Shown: positions 7,340 through 14,172 of the stretch, piece by piece
How positions within the stretch are numbered: the stretch's first letter is position 1
Layout: each line of letters opens with the position of its first letter
Source of the DNA: Methylococcaceae bacterium
Lineage (GTDB): Bacteria; Pseudomonadota; Gammaproteobacteria; Methylococcales; Methylomonadaceae
Assembly (NCBI GenBank): GCA_947505055.1
Contig: CANNLO010000045.1
Coordinates: forward strand, 1 to 21,224
DNA: 21,224 bases
Direction: 5' to 3'
The notes under the pieces: generated by a model
What the model was told of the DNA's origin: nothing
The model's database searches: none
What the model saw: the letters and a program-made list of their open reading frames with translations, nothing else
Made by a program: the position numbers and the translations under genes

Positions 7340-7380
7340 AGGTAAGATTGGGTTGGCTACCGCCTTTACCAATCTTACCT
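7340..7380. terminator. Bidirectional terminator between the DUF934 and GIY-YIG genes
   Basis: AGGTAAGATTGG (7340-7351) pairs exactly with 7369-7380, a 12-bp stem with a 17-base loop. On the minus strand it is followed by TGTTTTTTATT, a good U-tract, only three bases after the position where the repaired GIY-YIG/DUF4357 reading frame would stop (7384). On the plus strand it follows the DUF934 stop by ten bases with a weaker T content. Confidence 0.78.
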
Positions 7381-7383
7381 CTA

Positions 7384-7569
7384 TTAATCAACATCATTAA
7401 GAGTTTCATTAAGCATCTGATCTTCAATTAATTTAAGTGTTCTTCCTGAACTATCTTGCCAACTTTGTGGCCCACTTCGACTTGTTCCAGCAACAATTAC
7501 AGCAGCATATGAAGAAGAACTAACAAGAGTGTCTTTCATTAGCTTGTACTTTTCACCTTCAATCTTTAA
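7384..7569 (-). pseudogene. Out-of-frame C-terminal half of a DUF4357 domain
   Basis: This stretch is not translated in frame with the upstream GIY-YIG ORF but continues it after removal of one base. Read in the shifted frame it gives 61 codons, including the strings GEKYKLMKDTLVSSSSYAAV, AGTSRSGPQSW and DSSGRTL, and then TAA at 7384-7386. This is the classic second half of DUF4357 (a conserved Asp, a Ser-rich turn, AA, G-x-S-x-x-G, a conserved Trp, then G-x-T/R-L). The first half sits at the end of the upstream frame. There is no start codon or ribosome site of its own that would suggest an independent gene. Confidence 0.8.
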
Positions 7570-8281
7570 CCCCCCCCTGAGAAATTAATAATTCACGAAT
7601 TGACCTTGTGTTACCTGGCATACTTGAACTGGTTGATGACGATACATCTGAGCCCGCGAGCAAAAGAAAGCCCTCATCAGTCATTTGACCAAACGCTTTC
7701 AAATCTTTTAATGCGAAACTTAATGGAATTCCAACAGGAGACTTTTTGCTCCTTACATGTTCAATTGGAATAGTTTTAATAGGCTCAAGAAGTTTGTGCC
7801 CTAAAGTTCCAATTATAATTTTGAGATTATGAATAAACTCTTCCATCGCATCTTTATCTGCCCTTGGTAAAGTTGATTCTGTTGGAGTATTTAAGTTCTC
7901 CATTTGGTATCTTTCTGCTTCAATGCCAATAGAAACAAGACGAGATTCCAGATACTTTATGTGTGACTTTGTTAAATTCTCGTCTTTACTTGTAAAGATT
8001 ATTACCTCAGTCCAAAACTCTTTATTGCGATCATGATCACTTAACCTCTTGATTACATTTTCAGATTCACCAATATATACTCTATTAGCTGAGTCTGAAT
8101 TTTGTTTTTCAATTAGAAAATATACACCGGGTCTTTTTGCTTCTGCCCACTTGAATAATTCTGCAAACCTACTTCTGGGACAGGCTATTGCTTGACCTGA
8201 CCAATTGGCAATCTCAACATGTCTAATACCTGATGGTGTACCATCAGCCAAATAAATCCTAATGCTTCTTCCAAAACTCAT
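7559..8281 (-). CDS. GIY-YIG nuclease family protein, frameshifted before the end of its DUF4357 domain
   Basis: A 240-residue product. Residues 50-120 carry a GIY-YIG nuclease core: GVYFL (52-56), VYIGES (68-73), the conserved Arg at 79, an LTKSH stretch and the metal-binding Glu at 112 in YLESRL. The N-terminus (RSIRIYLADGTPSGIRHVEI, then WSGQ and PRSR) is the small domain that usually precedes GIY-YIG in this family. The C-terminus begins DUF4357 (GQMTDEGFLLLAGSDVSSST, then IRELLISQGG) and is cut by a stop three codons after a run of eight G. With seven G the frame would continue to 7384 and give 298 residues with a complete domain. Family members are found beside varied genes and their biological role is not settled. 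The neighbourhood of housekeeping operons and the flanking terminators suggest an accessory single-gene insertion. An AAGGAAG lies ten bases before the ATG. Confidence 0.85.
   Translation of the reverse strand: MSFGRSIRIYLADGTPSGIRHVEIANWSGQAIACPRSRFAELFKWAEAKRPGVYFLIEKQNSDSANRVYIGESENVIKRLSDHDRNKEFWTEVIIFTSKDENLTKSHIKYLESRLVSIGIEAERYQMENLNTPTESTLPRADKDAMEEFIHNLKIIIGTLGHKLLEPIKTIPIEHVRSKKSPVGIPLSFALKDLKAFGQMTDEGFLLLAGSDVSSSTSSSMPGNTRSIRELLISQGGVKD
7570..7577 (-). repeat. G8 homopolymer at the frameshift of the GIY-YIG/DUF4357 gene
   Basis: Eight consecutive C on the plus strand, so eight G on the coding strand, sit exactly where the two halves of the DUF4357 domain fall into different frames. 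Seven G, or ten, would join them. Runs of eight or more G are prone to slippage in replication and to miscounting in sequencing. Confidence 0.9.
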
Positions 8282-8360
8282 GAATTTACATCTTCCTTAT
8301 GAAATCTGATTGGTCACTTGAAAAATAATTTATTCCGTATCTCATAAACTCAAGGCATAA

Positions 8361-8408
8361 AAAACCCGGAGACCGACCGACTTAATAGCCTGCCAGAATC
8401 CGGGTTTT
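8361..8408. terminator. Intrinsic terminator after ctpA, bidirectional form
   Basis: AAAACCCGGA (8361-8370) pairs with TCCGGGTTTT (8399-8408) around a 28-base loop. On the minus strand the stem ends in a run of T and follows the ctpA stop by about 25 bases, closing the gpmI-envC-ctpA operon. On the plus strand it also ends in TTTT. It separates that operon from the GIY-YIG gene. Confidence 0.75.
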
Positions 8409-8432
8409 ATTTACGCCTAAAAAAAAGACCTT

Positions 8433-9749
8433 TTATTTTTTCATAATACTGACGCCTTTAAGTAAGGTCAGCGCCTGATACAAAGGATAATCTTTTTCCA
8501 AATTATCCTTGTCTTTATCCTGAGCTTCTTCTTGACCTTCTTTGCCTTTGCCATTTTGTAAATGGTGCGACAAATCTACTTCTTTTACCGGCTTGAATTC
8601 AGATTTCTCCAATGATTCCAGCTTTACACGTGCCAAAGCAATATCGGGCTCAATACCTTCAGCCTGTATTGAACGACCAGAAGGCGTGTAGTAACGAGCT
8701 GTCGTCAACTTAACTGCTGCGCCATTGCTGGTAGGCAGTATAGTTTGCACAGAACCTTTACCAAAAGATTTCTCACCCATAATTACTGCACGTTTTTGAT
8801 CCTGAAGAGCTCCCGCTACAATCTCGGATGCGGAAGCGGATCCTGCATTAATCAATACGACAATCGGTGCGCCATCAATCAAATCATCAGGTGCTGCATT
8901 AAAACGCATTTCAGAATTTTCTATACGCCCTTCAGTGTAAACGATTAAACCGCTCTTTATAAAAGCATCACTTACTTCAACAGCTGCGTTTAATACTCCA
9001 CCCGGATTATTTCTTAAATCCAACACTAAGCCTTTAAGATTGCCAGCGTTTTCTTTCTTAAGTGAAGCAAGTGCTTCTTTAAGGCTTTCACCGGTTCCGG
9101 ATTGAAAACTGCTAATACGCACATAGCCATAACCTTTTTCAAGCATCCTGTTTTTTACGCTTTTAACTTTGATGATGTCTCTTGTTAAAGTCATCTTCAA
9201 TGGCGCTTCCAAACCTTCACGAACTACAGTCAGTAAGATTTTGCTGCCCGGTTCTCCACGCATATGCTTAACGGCATCAGCTAAAGTCATCCCTTTGACC
9301 GGCTGGTCATCAAGCCTGACAATTAAATCTCCGGTTTTAATGCCGGCTCTTTGCGCTGGAGTATCGTCAATAGGAGAAACCACTTTAACAAAGCCGTTTT
9401 CCATTGTCACTTCAATGCCTAAGCCACCAAACTGGCCTGTAGTACCTTCTTTTAATTCTTGATATTCCTCTGCACCCAAATAAGCTGAGTGAGGATCAAG
9501 TCCACTCAACATACCACGCACAGCGTCTTCCAATAATTTCTTGTCGGAAACGGGCTCGACATAATCCCTTTTAATTCGACCAAAAATCTCTGTGAAGGTA
9601 CGTAAGTCCTCATAGGGCAAGGTTTCTGAATCAGCCGCAGTTGCAGGCAATGGATTATTCCGCTCTGCAAACACGCTACCGCAGATGCCTATAAAAACAC
9701 CCAACATAATCCCTAAGGACAAAATGAAAATATTTTTCTTTTTTAACAT
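8433..9749 (-). CDS. ctpA: Carboxy-terminal processing protease (S41 family)
   Basis: A 438-residue periplasmic serine protease. It has an N-terminal signal peptide or anchor (KKK followed by a hydrophobic stretch to about residue 28), a short helical domain, a PDZ domain (about 105-185, with GQFGGLGIEV and RAGIKTGDLIVRLD), and the S41 catalytic core with DLRNNPGG. The catalytic Ser is S306 in GSASASE and the catalytic Lys is K331 in SFGKGSVQ, 25 residues apart as in other CTPs. The lysine- and glutamate-rich tail (about 395-420) is unusually polar. CtpA-type proteases trim or degrade envelope proteins; in Pseudomonas CtpA degrades peptidoglycan cross-link hydrolases. It is the last gene of the gpmI-envC-ctpA operon, 68 bases after envC, with an AAGG site four bases before its ATG. 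Position beside envC suggests a joint role in cell-wall remodelling. Confidence 0.94.
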   Translation of the reverse strand: MLKKKNIFILSLGIMLGVFIGICGSVFAERNNPLPATAADSETLPYEDLRTFTEIFGRIKRDYVEPVSDKKLLEDAVRGMLSGLDPHSAYLGAEEYQELKEGTTGQFGGLGIEVTMENGFVKVVSPIDDTPAQRAGIKTGDLIVRLDDQPVKGMTLADAVKHMRGEPGSKILLTVVREGLEAPLKMTLTRDIIKVKSVKNRMLEKGYGYVRISSFQSGTGESLKEALASLKKENAGNLKGLVLDLRNNPGGVLNAAVEVSDAFIKSGLIVYTEGRIENSEMRFNAAPDDLIDGAPIVVLINAGSASASEIVAGALQDQKRAVIMGEKSFGKGSVQTILPTSNGAAVKLTTARYYTPSGRSIQAEGIEPDIALARVKLESLEKSEFKPVKEVDLSHHLQNGKGKEGQEEAQDKDKDNLEKDYPLYQALTLLKGVSIMKK

Positions 9750-9817
9750 GTACCTTAAAACTCCAAACGCTCAATTTCCTAAAACTAGAGTCAATCTATT
9801 AACCAACCTGATCCCGA

Positions 9818-11074
9818 TTATTTTCGGCACCACTCAAGCGGGTCTACCGACTTACCCTTGTTGCGTATTCCAAAATACAACCCGGATTGACTACGACCAC
9901 CACTTTGTCCAACTGAAGCAATAACATCGCCAACATCCACCCACTCACCAACTTGCCGATATAAACTTTGATTAAAAGCATAAAGAGACATATATCCCTC
10001 ACCATGATCAACGATAATCAACAAGCCATAACCACGCAGCCAATCTGAAAAGACTACTTTGCCGCCCGTAATCGCATGTATTTCAGCGCCTTCGCTCGCA
10101 TCGATCAAAACCCCATCCCATATGCTCTCGGAGCTTTCAGTCCGGGTACTACCAAACTTATTGGCTAATCTCCCTTTTACAGGCCAAGGCAAATGTCCCT
10201 TGAGCTCTGAAAACTCCTTACCCCGCCCCTCTTTTGCCTTAATTGCTGTAGCATTAACTTCAGATTCGCCATCCACAGAATCCTTCAATTCTTGTGATGA
10301 TTCAGAAGCAATATCATCAGCCTTATGCATTTTTCTCGACTGTTCGACCTCAAAAGAAACATCATTTGTCGAACGCTGTAAGGAAGATACCAGATTTTTT
10401 AATTTATTTTCGCTTTCTTTCAAATAAATTATTTGTTGCTCATTTGATGAGGAGTCATTTTTTAATTGCACCATCAATTGACTTCTTCGTTTTCTGGCAC
10501 CGTCAACAGCAATCTGCTCTGATTTTTTTTGTTGAAGTTTTTTATCTAAAATTTCCGTTTCTTGCTGTTGCTGCTTACTTAACTTCTCCAAATGCTGCAT
10601 GGATCCAGCAATACTATCCAGTTTTATAACTCTGGCCTTATTCAAATAATCATAATAGACCAGCATACGACTGGATAAGGCAGGATCTTGTTGATTAAGC
10701 AACATCTTTAGCTTTTCCTTTTGCCCCATAGCGTAAGCCGCTTTCATCTGGCCTGCTAATTCTTTGTTTTGCTTGACAATCTCACTCTGAAGCCCTTGCA
10801 TTTCCTGCCGAACCCTGATCAAGTTTTGTCGCTTTAGCTCTACCTGCCCCTGCAATGTCCTTAATAAAGCGGCTGTCCTTCCATAGAGTATCTCAACTTC
10901 ACCCAATTGTGTGTTCAACTCACTTTTTTGCAACTGTATTCGCTGCAAATTTTGACTGGTCTCTTTAAGGCCGGACTGAACTTCAGTTAACTCGTCATTG
11001 GTTTTAAAAAATTCTGCCCTCGCCCCATCGGCGAAGGCGCCCAGTAATAAACAACAAAGTAGCTTATTTTTCAT
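9818..11074 (-). CDS. envC: Murein hydrolase activator EnvC-like (coiled coil plus degenerate LytM domain)
   Basis: A periplasmic protein with a signal peptide ending near GARA, a long coiled-coil region (about residues 30-250 rich in Gln, Lys, Leu and Glu) and a C-terminal LytM/M23 domain (about 300-418). The zinc ligands of active M23 peptidases are missing: the WDGVLIDASEG and GLYFGIRNKG segments lack the usual His and Asp residues. This is the state of E. coli EnvC, which does not cut peptidoglycan itself but activates the amidases AmiA and AmiB at the septum under FtsEX control. I start at the ATG at 11074, seven bases after the gpmI stop, giving 418 residues. The frame is also open to a TTG at 11089 that would overlap gpmI. 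Neither has a strong ribosome site. The amidase partners are not in the window. Confidence 0.9.
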   Translation of the reverse strand: MKNKLLCCLLLGAFADGARAEFFKTNDELTEVQSGLKETSQNLQRIQLQKSELNTQLGEVEILYGRTAALLRTLQGQVELKRQNLIRVRQEMQGLQSEIVKQNKELAGQMKAAYAMGQKEKLKMLLNQQDPALSSRMLVYYDYLNKARVIKLDSIAGSMQHLEKLSKQQQQETEILDKKLQQKKSEQIAVDGARKRRSQLMVQLKNDSSSNEQQIIYLKESENKLKNLVSSLQRSTNDVSFEVEQSRKMHKADDIASESSQELKDSVDGESEVNATAIKAKEGRGKEFSELKGHLPWPVKGRLANKFGSTRTESSESIWDGVLIDASEGAEIHAITGGKVVFSDWLRGYGLLIIVDHGEGYMSLYAFNQSLYRQVGEWVDVGDVIASVGQSGGRSQSGLYFGIRNKGKSVDPLEWCRK

Positions 11075-11081
11075 CCACGAG

Positions 11082-12626
11082 TTAATCAAACTTGATAAGC
11101 GAACGCCCCGTCATTTCGATGGGTTGCTCAACCCCTAACATTGCCAGAATGGTAGGAGCCAAATCTGACAAGCTACCTCCTGATTCTAATGATTTGTTTC
11201 CACCAACATAAACCAAAGGCACCGGATTTACTGTATGCGCAGTGTGTGGTTGCCCGGTTCCCTTATCTTGCATTTGCTCAATGTTACCATGGTCAGCAGT
11301 TATCAACATCTGGCCATCTACCGATTTTAATGCATCTACAATGCGCTGCAGTGAAGCATCGACCGCTTGCACAGCCAAAATTGCGGCATCCATTATGCCG
11401 GTATGCCCCACCATATCGCAATTAGCATAATTGCAGATAATAACATCGTATTTACCGCCAGTAATAGCTGCGACCAAATTATCAGTAACCTCTGGTGCGT
11501 TCATTTCAGGTTGCAAATCGTATGTTCTGACCTTCGGTGACGGGATCAATATTCGATCTTCTCCCTGGAAAGCCGCATCTATGCCACCATTAAGGAAAAA
11601 TGTGACATGGGCAAATTTTTCAGTTTCAGCCAGCCGCAATTGAGTCATGCCCAGAGCAGATAAATACTCGCCCAAACAGTTTTTCAAATCCGTTGGCGGA
11701 TAAGCCACGTCATAATCAAAATCTTGTTGGTATTCCGTCAATGTACAATAATACCCTAAGTGTGGAGCTCGATCTCTTTCAAATCCATCAAAAGTGGTTG
11801 CCGTTAATGCCACAGAAATTTCACGAGCACGATCAGCCCTAAAATTCATAAACACTACTGAGTCTTCAGGATCAAGCGTTACTGCCTGATGCTCAGCATC
11901 CAAAATAGCAGTCGGCAAAACGAACTCGTCTGTTTCGCCCCGATCATAAGCAGCTTGCAATGCATGCAGAGCAGAATCTGATTTGAATTCGGCTTCACCT
12001 TTTGCAATCAGGTCATAACCTCGTTTTACGCGATCCCAACGATTATCCCTATCCATCGCATAAAAACGCCCTACAATGGAAGCGATACGACCAACTCCCA
12101 CCTCTTTAAATTTTGCGTCCAGCAATTCCAGTGAACTCATCGCGCTTTTGGGTGGCACATCACGACCATCCAAAAAAGCATGCAGATAAATTTTTTCAAG
12201 ACCCCGCTTTGCGGCTAACTCAACCATAGCCATAATCTGATCTTCATGACTATGCACACCACCAGGCGACAACAACCCCATGATATGCAACGCTTTATTT
12301 TTATCTTTAGCCAAGTCTACCGCTCGGCAAAGAACCGGATTTGCATAAAAGCTGTCGTCAACTATTGCGTCATTTACCTTTGAAAAATCTTGTGGCACAT
12401 AACGTCCTGTCCCAATATGAACATGCCCAACCTCTGAATTGCCCATTTGTCCGTCTGGCAATCCTACGACAGCGCCTGAACAACTTAACAAGGTCGATGA
12501 GCAATCCTGTTGAAGCTTATCCCAACAAGGAGTTTCAGCCATTGCAATGGCATTGTTTTCTGTTTCCAAGGTGTAACCGAACCCGTCTAGGATCAGTAAT
12601 ACTACTGGCTTTGGCCGCTTTAACAT
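11082..12626 (-). CDS. gpmI: 2,3-bisphosphoglycerate-independent phosphoglycerate mutase
   Basis: A 514-residue cytoplasmic enzyme that interconverts 3- and 2-phosphoglycerate through a phosphoserine. It belongs to the alkaline phosphatase fold and needs manganese. Seen: LLILDGFGY with the metal-binding Asp (D14), QMGNSEVGHVHIGTGR with the catalytic Ser S64, LHAFLDGRDVPPKS, GRFYAMDRDNRWDR, NFRADRAREI, NYANCDMVGHTG and LITADHGNIEQM with the metal-binding Asp and His. Length and motifs are complete. GAAGGG lies just before the ATG. It is the first gene of the operon with envC and ctpA. The gpmI-envC adjacency is shared with E. coli and Pseudomonas although the two functions have no obvious link. 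The start faces the 528-base gap upstream of the divergent rhodanese operon. Confidence 0.97.
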   Translation of the reverse strand: MLKRPKPVVLLILDGFGYTLETENNAIAMAETPCWDKLQQDCSSTLLSCSGAVVGLPDGQMGNSEVGHVHIGTGRYVPQDFSKVNDAIVDDSFYANPVLCRAVDLAKDKNKALHIMGLLSPGGVHSHEDQIMAMVELAAKRGLEKIYLHAFLDGRDVPPKSAMSSLELLDAKFKEVGVGRIASIVGRFYAMDRDNRWDRVKRGYDLIAKGEAEFKSDSALHALQAAYDRGETDEFVLPTAILDAEHQAVTLDPEDSVVFMNFRADRAREISVALTATTFDGFERDRAPHLGYYCTLTEYQQDFDYDVAYPPTDLKNCLGEYLSALGMTQLRLAETEKFAHVTFFLNGGIDAAFQGEDRILIPSPKVRTYDLQPEMNAPEVTDNLVAAITGGKYDVIICNYANCDMVGHTGIMDAAILAVQAVDASLQRIVDALKSVDGQMLITADHGNIEQMQDKGTGQPHTAHTVNPVPLVYVGGNKSLESGGSLSDLAPTILAMLGVEQPIEMTGRSLIKFD

Positions 12627-12901
12627 CTTTACCCTTCTTTCCCGATACTAAAAAAAAATTTCATCACTTAATCTCACAGAAAATAAATCACTTCGTATGC
12701 CATTTTATTCTTCATTACCCAAAATGGTCGGAGTGATGTATTATTTTGCCAGATTTACTGGTTTTTTGTGTTTTGACGACATGCCAATTGCTTAATCAAG
12801 TTGCTATTATATTAATACACGTTGACAAAAGTTGTGTACAAAAATTCTTCACAGGCTCTTTTTTAATCAGATTAAATAAACTATAAAAATTAAACTGACC
12901 T

Positions 12902-12952
12902 ATGAAAATCAATGATCAACCTACCAATACCATCAATGTCAGAGCGGCGTAA
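12902..12952 (+). CDS. Possible 16-codon mini-ORF overlapping the next
   Basis: ATG at 12902 opens MKINDQPTNTINVRAA and stops at 12950-12952. The TAA shares a base with the ATG of the following ORF (TAATG). No ribosome site is seen. It could be a leader peptide, a degraded gene start or chance. Confidence 0.15.
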   Translation: MKINDQPTNTINVRAA

Positions 12953-13092
12953 TGGTAATATCAAATATCTTTAAAAGCTTGTGCATACCAGATAAAGAAA
13001 TTATTCCTGGCATCTGGCAACAATCAGGGAAAATTACAAGCGAATTTATTCTTTTGATAAGACTTAAAGGTCTATTATTACTTCCACAGTGA
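12952..13092 (+). CDS. Possible small ORF upstream of the rhodanese gene
   Basis: A 46-residue frame that starts MVISNIFKSLCIPDKEIIPG and ends in a hydrophobic basic stretch (residues about 31-44, ILLIRLKGLLLL). It starts on the stop codon of the 16-codon ORF before it and ends 62 bases before the rhodanese start. The reading frame is uninterrupted in an AT-rich region where stops are frequent, which is mild support. No family is recognised and the ribosome site is poor, so this may be a random frame. Confidence 0.2.
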   Translation: MVISNIFKSLCIPDKEIIPGIWQQSGKITSEFILLIRLKGLLLLPQ

Positions 13093-13154
13093 TGCGGAAA
13101 GTGTTCTGCAACAATAACTAATTCATCTTTTCACTCAACTTTACAAAATTATCC

Positions 13155-13616
13155 ATGGACCGTTATCTAGAATTTATTTTAAACCACTACATCCTGTCTC
13201 TCGCTTTGGCTGTCGTTACTTTCCTATTAATCCAGGAATTCATTGAAACCGCATTAAAAAAATTCGGTGCCGTTTCCCCTCTGCTAGCAGTTGCAAAAAT
13301 GAACGATAGCGATACTATCGTTATCGATGTGCGCGAACCTGAAGAGTTTCTTAAAGGACACATTGAAAACGCGATCAATACACCATTGGGTAATTTACAA
13401 GACCATCTACCAAAAATAGAAGCTAATAAAAACAAACCTATATTGATTGCTTGTCAAAATGGAACTCGCTCCGGATCGGCCGGCAAACTACTATCCAAAG
13501 CAGGTTTTGAACAGGTTTTTGTTATTACCGGTGGTATGCAGGCCTGGGAAAGCGACTATAAATTACCAATAAAATCAGAAAATAAATTTAAAAAAATGAC
13601 TAAGATTATTGATTAG
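13155..13616 (+). CDS. Membrane-anchored rhodanese-like sulfurtransferase (YibN-like)
   Basis: A 153-residue protein with one N-terminal membrane segment (about 12-27) followed by a single rhodanese domain. Features are VIDVREPEEFLKGHI (the conserved R-x-x-x-E/D-F-x-x-GHI box), active-site Cys C100 in the loop CQNGTRS, and GGMQAW near the end. Rhodaneses carry sulfane sulfur on the loop cysteine; the physiological acceptor of this class is not known. The loop is six residues after the Cys, as in active sulfurtransferases, not the longer loop of Cdc25-type phosphatases. E. coli YibN has the same architecture and the same position ahead of grxC-secB-gpsA. Here secB follows directly, 63 bases on. 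The start ATG has no evident Shine-Dalgarno. Confidence 0.9.
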   Translation: MDRYLEFILNHYILSLALAVVTFLLIQEFIETALKKFGAVSPLLAVAKMNDSDTIVIDVREPEEFLKGHIENAINTPLGNLQDHLPKIEANKNKPILIACQNGTRSGSAGKLLSKAGFEQVFVITGGMQAWESDYKLPIKSENKFKKMTKIID

Positions 13617-13679
13617 ATTTAACGAGACATCAACTATCCCATACATTCACTTTCCATCCACCAACCATAGAAACTTATC

Positions 13680-14138
13680 ATGAGCGAAGAAAACACAGCA
13701 GTAGAAAAACAATTTTCGATTCAAAAAATCTATACCAAAGACATGTCTTTCGAGACCCCTAACTCGCCAAAAGTTTTTACCGAAAAATGGGAGCCAACAG
13801 TTGATTTCAACCTTGGAACAAATGTTTCCCCCCTTGAAAACTCCATGTTTGAAGTTGCGCTTACAGTAACCATCACCGTTAAGAACAACGACGCAACTGC
13901 TTATCTGGTTGAAGTTAATCAAGCAGGCATTTTCTCATTAGGCGGTTTTACTGATGAAGAAATGGGCCCAATGGTTGGTAGCTTCTGCCCTAATATTCTA
14001 TTTCCTTATGCAAGAGAAGTCATTTCAGATCTCGTCAACAAAGGCGGTTTCCCTCAAATGCTTTTAGCGCCGGTTAATTTTGATGCCTTGTACGCACAAC
14101 ATTTGCAACAAGCTCCGAGCTCAGAAACCATCAATTAA
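13680..14138 (+). CDS. secB: Protein-export chaperone SecB
   Basis: A 152-residue cytoplasmic chaperone. SecB tetramers hold outer-membrane and periplasmic precursors unfolded and hand them to SecA. The family pattern is complete: FSIQKIYTKDMSFETPNSP near the start, then NSMFEVALTVTITVK, VNQAGIFSLGGF, and the conserved NILFPYAREVISDLVNKGGFPQMLLAPVNFDALY before a short tail. The length matches the usual 150-165 residues. It is the middle gene of rhodanese-secB-gpsA, with gpsA starting 34 bases downstream. Ribosome site weak. The glutaredoxin gene grxC, which in E. coli sits between the rhodanese and secB, is absent. Confidence 0.97.
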   Translation: MSEENTAVEKQFSIQKIYTKDMSFETPNSPKVFTEKWEPTVDFNLGTNVSPLENSMFEVALTVTITVKNNDATAYLVEVNQAGIFSLGGFTDEEMGPMVGSFCPNILFPYAREVISDLVNKGGFPQMLLAPVNFDALYAQHLQQAPSSETIN

Positions 14139-14172
14139 AAAGCATTCCTCTTCCTGGCTTAAGGATCGTTAA

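Larger units (their letters stand above)
12627..13154. other. 528-base divergent intergenic region with no confirmed gene
   Basis: This gap lies between the divergent starts of gpmI and the rhodanese gene and must hold both promoters. It is very AT-rich. On the minus strand a TATAAT lies within TTAATATAATAG (about 12807-12815) and could be a -10 for gpmI, but no good -35 sits upstream of it. A plus-strand TTGACA at 12822-12827 has no convincing -10. AGAC/GTCT and CCAGAT/ATCTGG inverted repeats are short. Two overlapping mini-ORFs (12902-13092) are listed separately. I see no tRNA, no known riboswitch and no intrinsic terminator. Confidence 0.5.

Noticed and set aside
7384..8281. GIY-YIG gene as a homing endonuclease in an intron or intein
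   Set aside because: The gene stands between intact operons and not inside a split gene, and the domain order with DUF4357 is that of a free-standing family.
9818..11074. Reading the LytM domain as an active metallopeptidase
   Set aside because: The zinc-binding His and Asp positions are replaced, as in EnvC activators, so a catalytic call is not supported.
11074..11089. TTG start of envC at 11089 overlapping gpmI
   Set aside because: No ribosome site supports it, and the ATG at 11074 begins the signal peptide directly after the gpmI stop.
12822..12827. TTGACA as a -35 for the rhodanese operon
   Set aside because: No acceptable -10 hexamer lies 16-18 bases downstream, and it would be over 300 bases from the start codon.
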